Origin: Pseudomonadota bacterium
GTDB lineage: Bacteria; Pseudomonadota; Gammaproteobacteria; Xanthomonadales; Rhodanobacteraceae
Length of the DNA: 64,000 bases
Assembly (NCBI GenBank): GCA_023388255.1
Contig: JAEWGO010000008.1
Coordinates: 158,660 to 222,659 of the forward strand
Reading direction: 5' to 3'
The notes beneath the pieces are model-generated. The model was given only the letters and a program-made list of their open reading frames with translations. It did no database searches and was not told where the DNA came from. Below are positions 27,506-36,083 of this stretch, in pieces. Position numbers and translations under genes: made by a program. Within the stretch, counting starts at the first letter, position 1. Each line of letters starts with the position of its first letter.

Positions 27506-27871
27506 CTACATCGTATGCGTCGGACGTTCCTGGCCGAGGATGCCGGCGAGGATGGATTCGATCTTGGTGCGCGCGGTTTCGCCGTCGGACGTATCGGCGA
27601 ACTGCACGCCGATGCCGGCCAGGCGATTTCCTTGCGCGCCGGACGGGGTGATCCACACGACCTTGCCGGCGACCGGCAGCCGATCCTTTTCATCCATAAG
27701 CGACAGCAGGATGAACACTTCGTCGCCGAGGCTGTAGTGCTTGGCGGTCGGCACGAACAGACCGCCACCGCGCACGAACGGCATGTAGGCGTTGAACAGC
27801 GCGCCCTTGTCTTTGATCGCGAGGGACAAGATGCCCTGTCGCGGTGCTCCGCCCGATGCCGGCGTGGCCAT
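27506..27871 (-). CDS. pilZ: PilZ-domain protein (type IV pilus-associated)
   Basis: A 121-residue single PilZ domain. It lacks a clear RxxxR / DxSxxG c-di-GMP-binding pair, as expected for PilZ itself (the type IV pilus biogenesis factor that binds PilB and FimX). Visible family segments are LSLAIKDKGALFNAYMPFV, SLGDEVFILLSLMDE, VAGKVVWITP and RLAGIGVQFAD. It starts three bases after holB, the conserved holB-pilZ order of pseudomonads and xanthomonads. Confidence 0.93.
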   Translation of the reverse strand: MATPASGGAPRQGILSLAIKDKGALFNAYMPFVRGGGLFVPTAKHYSLGDEVFILLSLMDEKDRLPVAGKVVWITPSGAQGNRLAGIGVQFADTSDGETARTKIESILAGILGQERPTHTM

Positions 27872-27874
27872 GTC

Positions 27875-28852
27875 TCAGTTTCTCCCAGGGTGCGCGTCGC
27901 GCAGGGGCCACGCACACAAAAGGTCCAGCAGGACGAGTTCCGTGCGCAATGGCGTTGCGAGCAGGCCGCGCGCGCGATTGGTGCGCGCGAACCACGCCGC
28001 CAGCTTCGGGATTTCAGCGCGCGTCGTCAAGCCGAGAACACCCGCCTCGCCACGCGCGAGACGACTCGCTTCGTCGCGCGCCAGCGCCGCGGCGAACCAC
28101 AGGCGCGACTCGGGCCGGTCCGCCGCCCAGCGATCGGCGATCTCCGATGGCGGACGCCGACCGCGCGTCAGCGCGGCGAGATCTTCCGCACAACCCTTGC
28201 GCATCGCCAGCGTGTCGTCGGCGCTCCATTCCAGCGCAAGCCCGGGATTGCCGAGGCTCGCATCGAGCGCACTCGAAGCGCTCGTCGCATCGATACCCTG
28301 CGCGCGCAGCCACACCAGTGCTTCATCGCGCGAGGGCGATGAAATGTCGATGCGTTGGCAGCGGCTGCGGATCGTCGCCGGCAGGCGCGCCGCATCGTCG
28401 GCGACCAGCATGATGATCGTCGACGACGAGGGTTCCTCCAGCGTCTTCAGCAGCGCATTCGCCGCGCTGACATTCAGGCGATCGGCCGGATCGACCAGCG
28501 CGATCTGCAGGCCGCCGAACTGGCTCGACAACGACAGGCGCTGCGACAGCGTGCGCATCTGGTCGATCGTGATTTCGGTGCGCAACTTGCCGTCGTCGCG
28601 CGGTTCGAGCGTCACATGGACACGATCCGGATGCGAGCCGGCAGCCACAAGCTGGCATGCGCGACACGCGCCGCAAGCGTGGCCATCGGCGCGTCGCTGC
28701 GTACACAACGCGGTGCGCGACAGCGCATCGGCGAGCGCGCGCTTGCCCAGACCCGCCGGCGCCGCAAACAGCAGGCCGTGATGCAGGCGCTCGCTGGCGA
28801 GCGCGCCAACGAGCGTGCTCCATGTCGCGGCGAGCCAGGGCGGCAGGCTCAT
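27875..28852 (-). CDS. holB: DNA polymerase III delta-prime subunit
   Basis: The clamp-loader subunit delta', 325 residues. The AAA+ remnant has LLFAAPAGLGKRALAD (P-loop variant). The zinc cysteines are in GHACGACRACQLV, and the conserved sensor regions are LNVSAANALLKTLEEPSSS and LPATIRSRCQ (SRC motif). It overlaps tmk by four bases (ATGA). Adjacent replication and lipid genes are co-transcribed, as in relatives. Confidence 0.95.
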   Translation of the reverse strand: MSLPPWLAATWSTLVGALASERLHHGLLFAAPAGLGKRALADALSRTALCTQRRADGHACGACRACQLVAAGSHPDRVHVTLEPRDDGKLRTEITIDQMRTLSQRLSLSSQFGGLQIALVDPADRLNVSAANALLKTLEEPSSSTIIMLVADDAARLPATIRSRCQRIDISSPSRDEALVWLRAQGIDATSASSALDASLGNPGLALEWSADDTLAMRKGCAEDLAALTRGRRPPSEIADRWAADRPESRLWFAAALARDEASRLARGEAGVLGLTTRAEIPKLAAWFARTNRARGLLATPLRTELVLLDLLCAWPLRDAHPGRN

Positions 28853-29499
28853 GCCGGTACCTGCGTCGAATCGACAAAGGCATCGACTGCGGCGCAGGCC
28901 GCGGCGCGCACGACGTCGACCGGTTGGCCGGAATCGATCACGCGGAAGCGCGATGGGTCCGACTGCGCACGCGCACGATACGCGGCGCGCACGCGCTCGA
29001 AGAAATCATGGTTCTCGCCTTCGATGCGATCGGCAACACCGCGCGCGCCGGCGCGCGCCATACCCTCGGCGACCGGCAGATCGAGCAGCAAGGTGAGATC
29101 CGGCTTGATCAGCGCAGCCCATGCTTCGAGATCCGCGATGCGCTCAACGGGCTGGCCACGTCCACCGCCCTGATACGCATAACTTGCATCGATGAAGCGA
29201 TCGGCCAATACCCAGCGCCCGGCGCCAAGCGCAGGCAACACGACTTCGCGCACGAGCTGCGCGCGTGCTGCGAACATCAGCAGCAGCTCGCTTTCCGCGC
29301 AGACATCGCGTTGCGCCGGATCGAGCACGATCCCACGCACCGCTTCGCCGAACGCGGTGCCGCCCGGTTCGCGCGTGACGACGACATCGAGGCCGCGTGC
29401 AACGAGGCGTTCGCGCACCGCGGCGAGCACGGTGCTCTTGCCGGCGCCTTCGCCGCCTTCCAGCGTGATCAGTTGTCCTCTCATCGACGGTGCGTTCAT
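28849..29499 (-). CDS. tmk: Thymidylate kinase
   Basis: Phosphorylates dTMP to dTDP. The P-loop is LEGGEGAGKST, followed by the DRX motif in LADRFIDASYAYQGGGRG and the conserved TREPGGT. The protein has 216 residues, the usual size. The start at 29499 overlaps the mltG stop and the end overlaps holB, each by four bases, so mltG-tmk-holB are translationally coupled. Confidence 0.96.
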   Translation of the reverse strand: MNAPSMRGQLITLEGGEGAGKSTVLAAVRERLVARGLDVVVTREPGGTAFGEAVRGIVLDPAQRDVCAESELLLMFAARAQLVREVVLPALGAGRWVLADRFIDASYAYQGGGRGQPVERIADLEAWAALIKPDLTLLLDLPVAEGMARAGARGVADRIEGENHDFFERVRAAYRARAQSDPSRFRVIDSGQPVDVVRAAACAAVDAFVDSTQVPA

Positions 29500-30554
29500 G
29501 GAGTGCGACGCAGCTGGTACTTCTGCACTGCGCGATTGTGCGCGTCCAGCGTCGGCGAGAACTCGTGGCTGCCATCGCCGCGCGCGACGAAATACAGCGC
29601 GTCGCCCGGTGCCGGATGCAGCGCCGCCTCCAGCGCCGGCGTGCCCGGCAACGCGATCGGCGTCGGCGGCAGGCCATCGCGCGTGTAGGTGTTGTACGGC
29701 GTGTCTGTGTCGAGATCGCGGCGACGGATGTTGCCGTCGTAGGCGTCACCGATGCCGTAAATCACGGTCGGATCGGTTTGCAGCCGCATGTGGAACTTGA
29801 GCCGGCGCAGGAACACGCCGGCGATCAGCGGACGTTCGCGCGGTTGTGCGGTCTCCTTCTCGACGATCGAGGCGAGGATCAGCGCTTCGTATGGCGACGA
29901 CAGATTCGGATCGACTTCGCGCGCCGCCCACAATTTCTCCAGCATCTTCGTCATCGCCGCATGCGAGCGCTTCAATACGTCGAAATCGGATTCGCCCTTG
30001 ACCCAGGCGTAGGTTTCCGGAAGGAACCAACCTTCCGGCCTGCCGTCTTCGATGCCGACCTTGCGCGCGATGTCCTCGTTCGACATGCCCGGCAAGGTCT
30101 GCGCGAGGCCGCTCTCGTTCGCGAGCGCAAGGCGCAGTTGCTTGAACGTCCAGCCGTCGACGATCGTGAAGCGGTGCTGCACCACCTCGCCGGTTTCCAT
30201 CTTGCGCAACAGCTCGCGCGGCGTGATGCCCGGCGTCAATGCGTACTCGCCGGCATGCAGGCGCCCGGCAACGCCGAGTTCGCGGCCAAGCAGGCGCCAG
30301 TACAGCGGCGCCGCCCGGCTCAGGCGCTCGCGCCGGATCTGCCGCACGACGTCGCGATAGCGTGCGCCGCGCGCGACGTCGATCGTCGCATCGGCGTGCG
30401 CACCCGGCAGCGGCGATTCGGTGAAACGGCGGTAGTCCAGCCACGCGGCGACGGCGATACCGACGATGCCGAGCAGCACCAGCGTGACGAGGATGCGCAG
30501 CACGGCACCGCCGCGGGCGCGGCCTGGATTCATTGAAAACGTGAGGTTCGACAT
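29496..30554 (-). CDS. mltG: Endolytic murein transglycosylase MltG (YceG)
   Basis: A membrane-anchored lytic transglycosylase that cleaves nascent glycan strands and so sets chain length. A single N-terminal membrane helix (ILVTLVLLGIVGIAVAAWL) is followed by a LysM-like subdomain and the YceG domain. The catalytic glutamate lies in LASIVEKETA, with LQTDPTVIYGIGD, TPYNTYTRDGLPPTPI and the family end YFVARGDGSHEFS. The start is uncertain: ATG at 30554 (used here) or ATG at 30533; neither has a strong ribosome site. Confidence 0.95.
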   Translation of the reverse strand: MSNLTFSMNPGRARGGAVLRILVTLVLLGIVGIAVAAWLDYRRFTESPLPGAHADATIDVARGARYRDVVRQIRRERLSRAAPLYWRLLGRELGVAGRLHAGEYALTPGITPRELLRKMETGEVVQHRFTIVDGWTFKQLRLALANESGLAQTLPGMSNEDIARKVGIEDGRPEGWFLPETYAWVKGESDFDVLKRSHAAMTKMLEKLWAAREVDPNLSSPYEALILASIVEKETAQPRERPLIAGVFLRRLKFHMRLQTDPTVIYGIGDAYDGNIRRRDLDTDTPYNTYTRDGLPPTPIALPGTPALEAALHPAPGDALYFVARGDGSHEFSPTLDAHNRAVQKYQLRRTP

Positions 30555-30629
30555 AGGCGGATCAGCGTAACCGGATTTGATCTTCAAGAGCGAGAGCCGC
30601 GGGTTGAAAAGGCCGCGCAGCCGCGGCAC

Positions 30630-31985
30630 TCAACCATCCACACCCAGCGCGCGCAACATGCCGCGTGCTTTCGCGCGCGTCTCGTCGAGTTCGCGCGCGG
30701 CGACCGAGTCGGCAACGATGCCGGCGCCGGCGCGGAAGCTCGCTTCACCGGAGCGCAGGGTCAAGGTGCGGATCAGGATGTTCAGGTCGAGATCGCCGTC
30801 GCGATTGAGGTAGCCGAGCGAGCCGGTATAGGCACCGCGGCCGACGCGTTCGAGCGCAGCAATGATCTGCATGCAGCGCACTTTCGGACAGCCGGTGATC
30901 GTGCCGCCGGGGAACGCCGCGCGGATCGCCTGTCCCGGCGTCGTGCCGGGGCGCAGGGTGCCGCGCACGTTCGACACGATGTGGTGCACGTGCGCGTAGC
31001 TTTCGATCGCCATGATCTCGTCGGCGACGACGCTGCCGGGCACGCAGATGCGGCCGAGGTCGTTGCGTTCGAGGTCGATCAGCATGACGTGTTCGGCGCG
31101 TTCCTTCGGATGGCCAATCAGTTCGCGAATCGCCGCCTCGTCGTTGCCGTCGCGCGGCCGTGTACCGGCGATCGGGCGCGTCTGCGCAGTGTCGCCGCGG
31201 ATCTCGATCAGGCGTTCCGGCGACGAGCTCGCGATGGCCCAATCGTCGTGCTGCAACAGGCCGGCGAACGGCGCCGGATTCGCGCAGCGCAGCGCGCGGT
31301 ACAACGCGGCTGCCGTCGCGTCGGGAGCGCAGCGCGCCCGCCATTCGCGCGACAGGTTGACCTGGAAGATGTCGCCGGCGCGCAGGTGCTCGTGGATGCG
31401 CGCGACGCCATCGAGGAAATCCTCCGGCACATCCTCATCGACGCGCTCCGGCGCTTGCCACGCCGCAACGGAAGGCATGGGTGCGACGAGGTCGGCGTGC
31501 AGCACGTCGAGCAGTTCGGCACGCTCCGATTCAGCCACCAGCAAGGTGCGGTCGCAATCGTGGTCGACCACGATTGCGGCGGGACAGCGCAATGCCAGCG
31601 CGATCGGCAGCGCAGTGTCGCGCGCTGCCGGCAGTCGCAACTTCGGCTCGATCTCGCCCGCGAGTTCGTAGCCGAGATAGAGCAGCCAGCCGCCACGGAA
31701 CGGCAGCTCGACATCGCCATCGCGCGGCTGTCGCGCTCCCTGCCAAGCGGCATCGAGCGCATCGAGAAAGCCCCCGCCGACATGCCGACCGTGCTGATCG
31801 CGCACGCCATCGGCGTCAAAACGCAGCATCGCTTCGGGATAAGCGAACAGGATGTCGTAGCGCGCTCGCGCGTTGCCGCGAGCGACGCTTTCCAACAGAC
31901 CTGGATAGCGTTGCGGATGTGCCGCCGCAAGCGGCTGCAGATCGCAGGCACCGGCGATCTCGCGGATGACATGGCTCATCGGCAT
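30630..31985 (-). CDS. pabB: Aminodeoxychorismate synthase component I-like (chorismate-utilising)
   Basis: A chorismate-binding enzyme of ~451 residues, placed where relatives carry pabB (between fabF and mltG), for p-aminobenzoate and folate. The signature PGGTITGCPKVRCMQII and the IFQVNLSREW, MLIDLERNDLGRI, GSLGYLNRDGDLDLNI and AGAGIVADS motifs are clear. One oddity is that the segment PIAGTRPR has alanine where E. coli PabB has its active-site lysine (PIKGT). That is the TrpE-like residue, so either the enzyme uses another route or it is an anthranilate synthase paralogue. No amidotransferase partner is nearby. The start is ATG 31985 or 31979. Confidence 0.82.
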   Translation of the reverse strand: MPMSHVIREIAGACDLQPLAAAHPQRYPGLLESVARGNARARYDILFAYPEAMLRFDADGVRDQHGRHVGGGFLDALDAAWQGARQPRDGDVELPFRGGWLLYLGYELAGEIEPKLRLPAARDTALPIALALRCPAAIVVDHDCDRTLLVAESERAELLDVLHADLVAPMPSVAAWQAPERVDEDVPEDFLDGVARIHEHLRAGDIFQVNLSREWRARCAPDATAAALYRALRCANPAPFAGLLQHDDWAIASSSPERLIEIRGDTAQTRPIAGTRPRDGNDEAAIRELIGHPKERAEHVMLIDLERNDLGRICVPGSVVADEIMAIESYAHVHHIVSNVRGTLRPGTTPGQAIRAAFPGGTITGCPKVRCMQIIAALERVGRGAYTGSLGYLNRDGDLDLNILIRTLTLRSGEASFRAGAGIVADSVAARELDETRAKARGMLRALGVDG

Positions 31986-32105
31986 CTGCCCATGGGCGTC
32001 GGAAGTTGCCGATGCCGGGAAAACAAGAGGCGCATTGCAACGCATGCTTGCCAAGACGGCTTCAGCTGCGTTGGATTTGTCGGCATGGGGTATACATCCC
32101 ACCCG

Positions 32106-32127
32106 GCCCTCTCCTTGGGGAGAGGGC
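32106..32127. repeat. Hairpin GCCCTCTCC/GGAGAGGGC between fabF and pabB
   Basis: A perfect 9-bp stem with a 4-base loop, 14 bases after the fabF stop. There is no T-run on the minus strand. It is related to the palindrome near 2036-2063. Confidence 0.6.
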
Positions 32128-32140
32128 TTGAACGCGCCGA

Positions 32141-33379
32141 CTACAGGCGACGGAACACCAGCGTGCCGTTGGTACCGCCGAAGCCGAACGAGTTCGACAT
32201 CACGACATCGAGTTTCGCCTCGCGCGCGGTGTGCGGCACGAAGTCGAGGTCGCAGCCTTCGCCCGGGTTGTCGAGGTTGATCGTCGGCGGTACCACGCCG
32301 TCGCGCAGCGCGAGAATCGAGAAGATCGCCTCGACGCCGCCAGCCGCACCGAGCAGATGGCCGGTCATCGACTTGGTCGAGCTGACCATGAGTTCGTTCG
32401 CATGCTCGCCGAACACGCCCCTGATGCCCTGCACTTCGGCGACGTCGCCGACCGGCGTCGACGTGCCGTGCGCGTTGATGTACTGCACGTCGGTAGTGTT
32501 CAGCCCGGCATCCTTGATCGCGATCGTCATGCAACGACCGCCGCCTTCCCCATTCTCGCTCGGCGCGGTCATGTGATACGCGTCACCGCTCATGCCGAAG
32601 CCGACGAGCTCGCAATAGATGCGCGCGCCGCGGCGCTTCGCGTGCTCGTATTCCTCGAGAATCAGCACGCCCGCGCCATCGGACAGCACGAAGCCGTCGC
32701 GGTCCTTGTCCCATGGGCGGCTTGCCTTGTGAGGTTCATCGTTGCGCGTGGACATCGCGCGCGCGGAGCAGAAGCCACCGACCGCGGTGCCGACCGTGGA
32801 GAACTCGGCGCCACCGGCGACCATCACATCGGCATCGCCGTACTGGATCATGCGCATCGCCAGGCCGATGTTGTGCGTGCCGGTCGTGCACGCAGTCACG
32901 CACGCGATGTTCGGGCCTTTCAGACCGAGCATGATCGACAGGTTGCCCGACGCCATGTTGATGATCGAGCTCGGCACGAAGAACGGCGAAATCTTGCGCT
33001 GTCCATGCTCGTGATACGTGATCGCGGTCTTCTCGATCGTCGCGATGCCGCCGATGCCGGCACCGACCGCGACGCCGATGCGTTCCTCGTCGTGCTCGTG
33101 TGGATGCAGGCCCGCATCGGCCAGCGCCTGCACCGAAGCGGCGATGCCGTAATGGATGAACGGATCCATCTTCTTGACGTCTTTCGACGCGACATACTGC
33201 GCGGGATCGAAGTCACGGATCTCGCCGGCGATGCGCGTCGGGAACGTCGACGCATCGAAATGCGTGATAGGGCCGATACCGCTTTTGCCGGCGGTGATGT
33301 TCGCCCATGCGCTCGCCACGTCGTTGCCGACGGGGCTGATGATGCCGAGACCGGTTACGACGACGCGACGCTTAGTCAT
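32141..33379 (-). CDS. fabF: 3-oxoacyl-ACP synthase II
   Basis: Elongating condensing enzyme of fatty acid synthesis (KAS II), 412 residues. The catalytic triad is Cys (VTACTTGTHNIG), His (NAHGTSTPVGD) and His (MTGHLLGAAGG). The start MTKRRVVVTGLGIISPVG is family-like. It lies downstream of acpP across a 157-base gap that contains an intrinsic terminator, so its expression is probably lower than that of acpP. Confidence 0.97.
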   Translation of the reverse strand: MTKRRVVVTGLGIISPVGNDVASAWANITAGKSGIGPITHFDASTFPTRIAGEIRDFDPAQYVASKDVKKMDPFIHYGIAASVQALADAGLHPHEHDEERIGVAVGAGIGGIATIEKTAITYHEHGQRKISPFFVPSSIINMASGNLSIMLGLKGPNIACVTACTTGTHNIGLAMRMIQYGDADVMVAGGAEFSTVGTAVGGFCSARAMSTRNDEPHKASRPWDKDRDGFVLSDGAGVLILEEYEHAKRRGARIYCELVGFGMSGDAYHMTAPSENGEGGGRCMTIAIKDAGLNTTDVQYINAHGTSTPVGDVAEVQGIRGVFGEHANELMVSSTKSMTGHLLGAAGGVEAIFSILALRDGVVPPTINLDNPGEGCDLDFVPHTAREAKLDVVMSNSFGFGGTNGTLVFRRL

Positions 33380-33480
33380 GGACGACACTACCTGTTTGAT
33401 TCTGGTCGCTGCGTTGGAAAAGACGACGCCCGCACTGCGCATGAGCGACGAGCATACGCAGGCGTGTGTTGCGGATCGCC

Positions 33481-33510
33481 AAAACGAAAGCTGCGCCTCG
33501 GGGGCGCAGC
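33481..33510 (-). terminator. Intrinsic terminator between acpP and fabF
   Basis: On the minus strand GCTGCGCC-CCCGA-GGCGCAGC is followed by TTTCGTTTT. It lies 27 bases after the acpP stop and would end a share of transcripts after acpP. Confidence 0.8.
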
Positions 33511-33536
33511 ATCGTGTGACACCTGACAGCCCGGAC

Positions 33537-33776
33537 TCAGGCTTTGACGTGCGCCTTGACGTAGTCGACAGCCTGCTGCACCGTCGTGATCTTCTCGGCT
33601 TCCTCGTCGGGAATCTCGCACTCGAATTCCTCTTCCAGCGCCATCACCAGCTCGACCGTATCCAGCGAGTCGGCGCCGAGATCGTCAACGAACGAAGCGT
33701 TCGGCGTGACCTCGTCTTCCTTCACGCCCAGCTGTTCGACAACGATCTTCTTGACGCGCTCTTCGATAGTGCTCAT
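33537..33776 (-). CDS. acpP: Acyl carrier protein
   Basis: The 79-residue carrier of growing acyl chains. The phosphopantetheine-accepting S37 is in LGADSLDTVELVM, and the protein is strongly acidic as expected (EEEFECEIPDEEAEK). The ATG at 33776 begins MSTIEERVKKIVVEQLG. It sits between fabG and fabF; a terminator follows immediately, consistent with its need for very high expression. Confidence 0.98.
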   Translation of the reverse strand: MSTIEERVKKIVVEQLGVKEDEVTPNASFVDDLGADSLDTVELVMALEEEFECEIPDEEAEKITTVQQAVDYVKAHVKA

Positions 33777-33952
33777 TGGGTTGTATACCTCCGATCGGAA
33801 TTCGTGCGGCGCGTGGTTTCGCGTGAACGCGAGGGCACCGCGCCCCTTGCAAAGCTGCGGCATTGTAGAGGAAGGCCAAGTCCCTCGCCACAGTCGGTGA
33901 TGTACTTGGCGAAGGCTCTCTCGATATACGCCAACGCATTGAATCGAAACCA

Positions 33953-34696
33953 CTACGGCATGTACATGCCGCCGTTGACGTGCAGCGTTTCGCCGGTGAT
34001 GTAGGCTGCGGACGGCGACGCGAGGAATGCGACCGCCTTGGCGATATCGTCGGCCGCACCGAGGCGACCCAGCGCGATCTGGCCGAGCAGCGCCTCGCGC
34101 TGCGCCTCGGGCAGCGCACGCGTCATGTCCGTGTCGATGAAACCCGGCGCGACGACGTTGACCGTTATGCCGCGCGTGCCGATCTCGCGCGCGAGCGACT
34201 TCGAGAACGCGATGATGCCGGCTTTCGCCGCAGCGTAGTTCGACTGGCCCGGATTGCCGGTCAGGCCGATCACCGAGGCGATCGAGACGATGCGGCCCTT
34301 GCGCGCCTTCATCATGCCTCGCATGACCGCTTTCGACGTACGAAAGACCGACGTGAGATTGGTGTCGATGATCGCCTGCCAGTCCTCATCCTTCATGCGC
34401 ATCAGCAGCTGGTCGCGCGTGATGCCGGCATTGTTGACGAGGATCGACACCGCGCCGGATTCCTTCGCGATCGCATCGATCAACGCCTCGACCGCAGCGC
34501 CATCCGTCACGTTCAACGCGCGACCGACGCCACCGTGTGCAGCGAGGCGTTCGCCGATCGCTTGGGCACCGCTTTCCGTCGTCGCGGTACCGATCACCTT
34601 CGCGCCGAGCGAGGCGAGTTCGTCCGCGATCGCGGCGCCGATGCCGCGACTGGCGCCGGTGACCAGCGCGATTTCACCTTCGAGGGACTTGCTCAT
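33953..34696 (-). CDS. fabG: 3-oxoacyl-ACP reductase
   Basis: A short-chain dehydrogenase reducing 3-oxoacyl-ACP with NADPH. The cofactor motif is VTGASRGIGAAIA, followed by NNAGITRD, the catalytic serine (IVSIASVIG) and YAAAK. The 247-residue length and the C-terminal ITGETLHVNGGMYM are typical of FabG. A 176-base gap before acpP holds nothing I can identify. It is separated from fabD by a REP pair. Confidence 0.97.
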   Translation of the reverse strand: MSKSLEGEIALVTGASRGIGAAIADELASLGAKVIGTATTESGAQAIGERLAAHGGVGRALNVTDGAAVEALIDAIAKESGAVSILVNNAGITRDQLLMRMKDEDWQAIIDTNLTSVFRTSKAVMRGMMKARKGRIVSIASVIGLTGNPGQSNYAAAKAGIIAFSKSLAREIGTRGITVNVVAPGFIDTDMTRALPEAQREALLGQIALGRLGAADDIAKAVAFLASPSAAYITGETLHVNGGMYMP

Positions 34697-34758
34697 GTGC
34701 TTGCTCCTGTCGCATTGACGATACTTCTATCCGTCATCTTTCGTACGTCGCGTTTGTT

Positions 34759-34844
34759 CGTCATTCCGGCGCAGGCCGGAATCCATTTTGCCCGTTTTTC
34801 ACCAAGGCCAATCCGGATGGATTCCGGCCTGCGCCGGAATGACG
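34759..34844. repeat. Inverted pair of REP-like palindromes between fabD and fabG
   Basis: CGTCATTCCGGCGCAGGCCGGAATCCAT (34759-34786) and its reverse complement (34817-34844) flank 30 bases. It has the same architecture as the pair between argF' and argG, with GCAGGC in place of GAAAGC in the centre. Confidence 0.88.
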
Positions 34845-34879
34845 AAATGACAGCGGAATGACGGAAAGGGGAATCCGTT

Positions 34880-35827
34880 TCAGCCGCGCCAGTCGGCCAG
34901 CGCCGCGTCGAACTCGCCCGGCGTGCCGAGGGCACGACCTTCGATCGTCTTGTCGATGCGCTTGACGAGTCCGCTCAGCACCTTGCCCGGGCCGCATTCG
35001 GCGATGCGCGTTGCGCCATTCGCGGCGAGCGCCTGCACGCATTCGGTCCAGCGCACCGGCAGGTACAACTGGCGCACCAAGGCGTCGCGGATTTCGGCAA
35101 GGCCGCCATGCGCGCGCGCGTCGACGTTCTGCACGACCGGAATCGTCGGCTGGCTCCAGTTGTAGGCCTTGATCGCCTCGGCGAGGCGGTTCGCAGCTTC
35201 GCGCATCAGCGGCGTATGTGACGGAACGCTGACCGCGAGCTTCACCGCCTTGCGCACGCCGCGCTCAGTCAACTTCACAAGCACCGCATCGACCGCCTGC
35301 ACGTGGCCGCCGATCACGATCTGGCCGGGCGAGTTGTAGTTCGCCGGAGTGACCACGTGGTCGCCCGAGACTTCGCGGCAGACTTCCTCGACCAGCGCGT
35401 CCTCCGCGCCGAGCACGGCGGCCATTGCACCGACGCCTTCCGGCGCGGCTTCCTGCATCGCCTGACCACGGATACGCACGAGATGCGCCGCGTCGTGCAA
35501 CGAGATCGCACCGGCCGCGACCAGCGCGGTGTATTCGCCGAGGCTGTGGCCGGCCAGGCGCGCAGGCATCGCGCCGCCCTTCGCCTGCCACAGGCGCCAC
35601 ACGGCAACACCTGCAGCCAGCAGCGCGGGCTGCGTGTATTCGGTGCGGTTGAGCATCACCTCCGGACCGCCCTGCGACAACGTCCACAAGTCGATGCCTG
35701 CGCCGTCGGAAGCCTCGACGAACGCCTCTCGCACGTGCGGATGCAGTTCGCCGAGTTCGGCGAGCATGCCGATCGATTGAGAGCCTTGGCCGGGAAACAC
35801 GAACGCTAGCGAAGAAGGCGTATTCAT
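34880..35827 (-). CDS. fabD: Malonyl-CoA:ACP transacylase
   Basis: Loads malonyl groups onto ACP. The oxyanion motif FPGQGSQ and the catalytic S95 in GHSLGEYTAL are visible. The active-site histidine is in VPSHTPLM and the conserved glutamine in PVVQNVDA. The protein has 315 residues. The ATG at 35827 lies one base after the stop of the small upstream membrane ORF, so coupling is likely. Confidence 0.97.
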   Translation of the reverse strand: MNTPSSLAFVFPGQGSQSIGMLAELGELHPHVREAFVEASDGAGIDLWTLSQGGPEVMLNRTEYTQPALLAAGVAVWRLWQAKGGAMPARLAGHSLGEYTALVAAGAISLHDAAHLVRIRGQAMQEAAPEGVGAMAAVLGAEDALVEEVCREVSGDHVVTPANYNSPGQIVIGGHVQAVDAVLVKLTERGVRKAVKLAVSVPSHTPLMREAANRLAEAIKAYNWSQPTIPVVQNVDARAHGGLAEIRDALVRQLYLPVRWTECVQALAANGATRIAECGPGKVLSGLVKRIDKTIEGRALGTPGEFDAALADWRG

Positions 35828-35828
35828 C

Positions 35829-36074
35829 TCAAACGTGTCCCGTACGGAGATTGTTGTTGAGCGCAACCGTGGACCACGTCGTCACGAGCACGACAAGACC
35901 AGTGGCGCAAATGCGATTGATGTGGGCATCCAGGAACCGGCCACGCGGATAGCGCCCCGCCGTTACCAGCAACAATGTGCAACGCCCGAGGTTGAACAGC
36001 ACGATGTTCCAGACGAAAGCGACGAGAACCGCTTTCAAAGCGGCGGCGACGGTGTCGATCGCTTCCGACAGCAT
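35829..36074 (-). CDS. Small membrane protein (81 aa) between fabH and fabD
   Basis: An unrecognised protein with two predicted membrane helices (about residues 13-39, AVLVAFVWNIVLFNLG..., and 57-73, ATGLVVLVTTWSTVAL). It begins nine bases after the fabH stop and ends one base before the fabD start. It therefore fits the operon without slack, which argues for a real, co-translated gene. No family or function is recognisable. plsX, which many bacteria carry near fabH, is absent here. Alternatively this is a chance frame kept open by high GC. Confidence 0.6.
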   Translation of the reverse strand: MLSEAIDTVAAALKAVLVAFVWNIVLFNLGRCTLLLVTAGRYPRGRFLDAHINRICATGLVVLVTTWSTVALNNNLRTGHV

Positions 36075-36083
36075 CGCGGCCGA

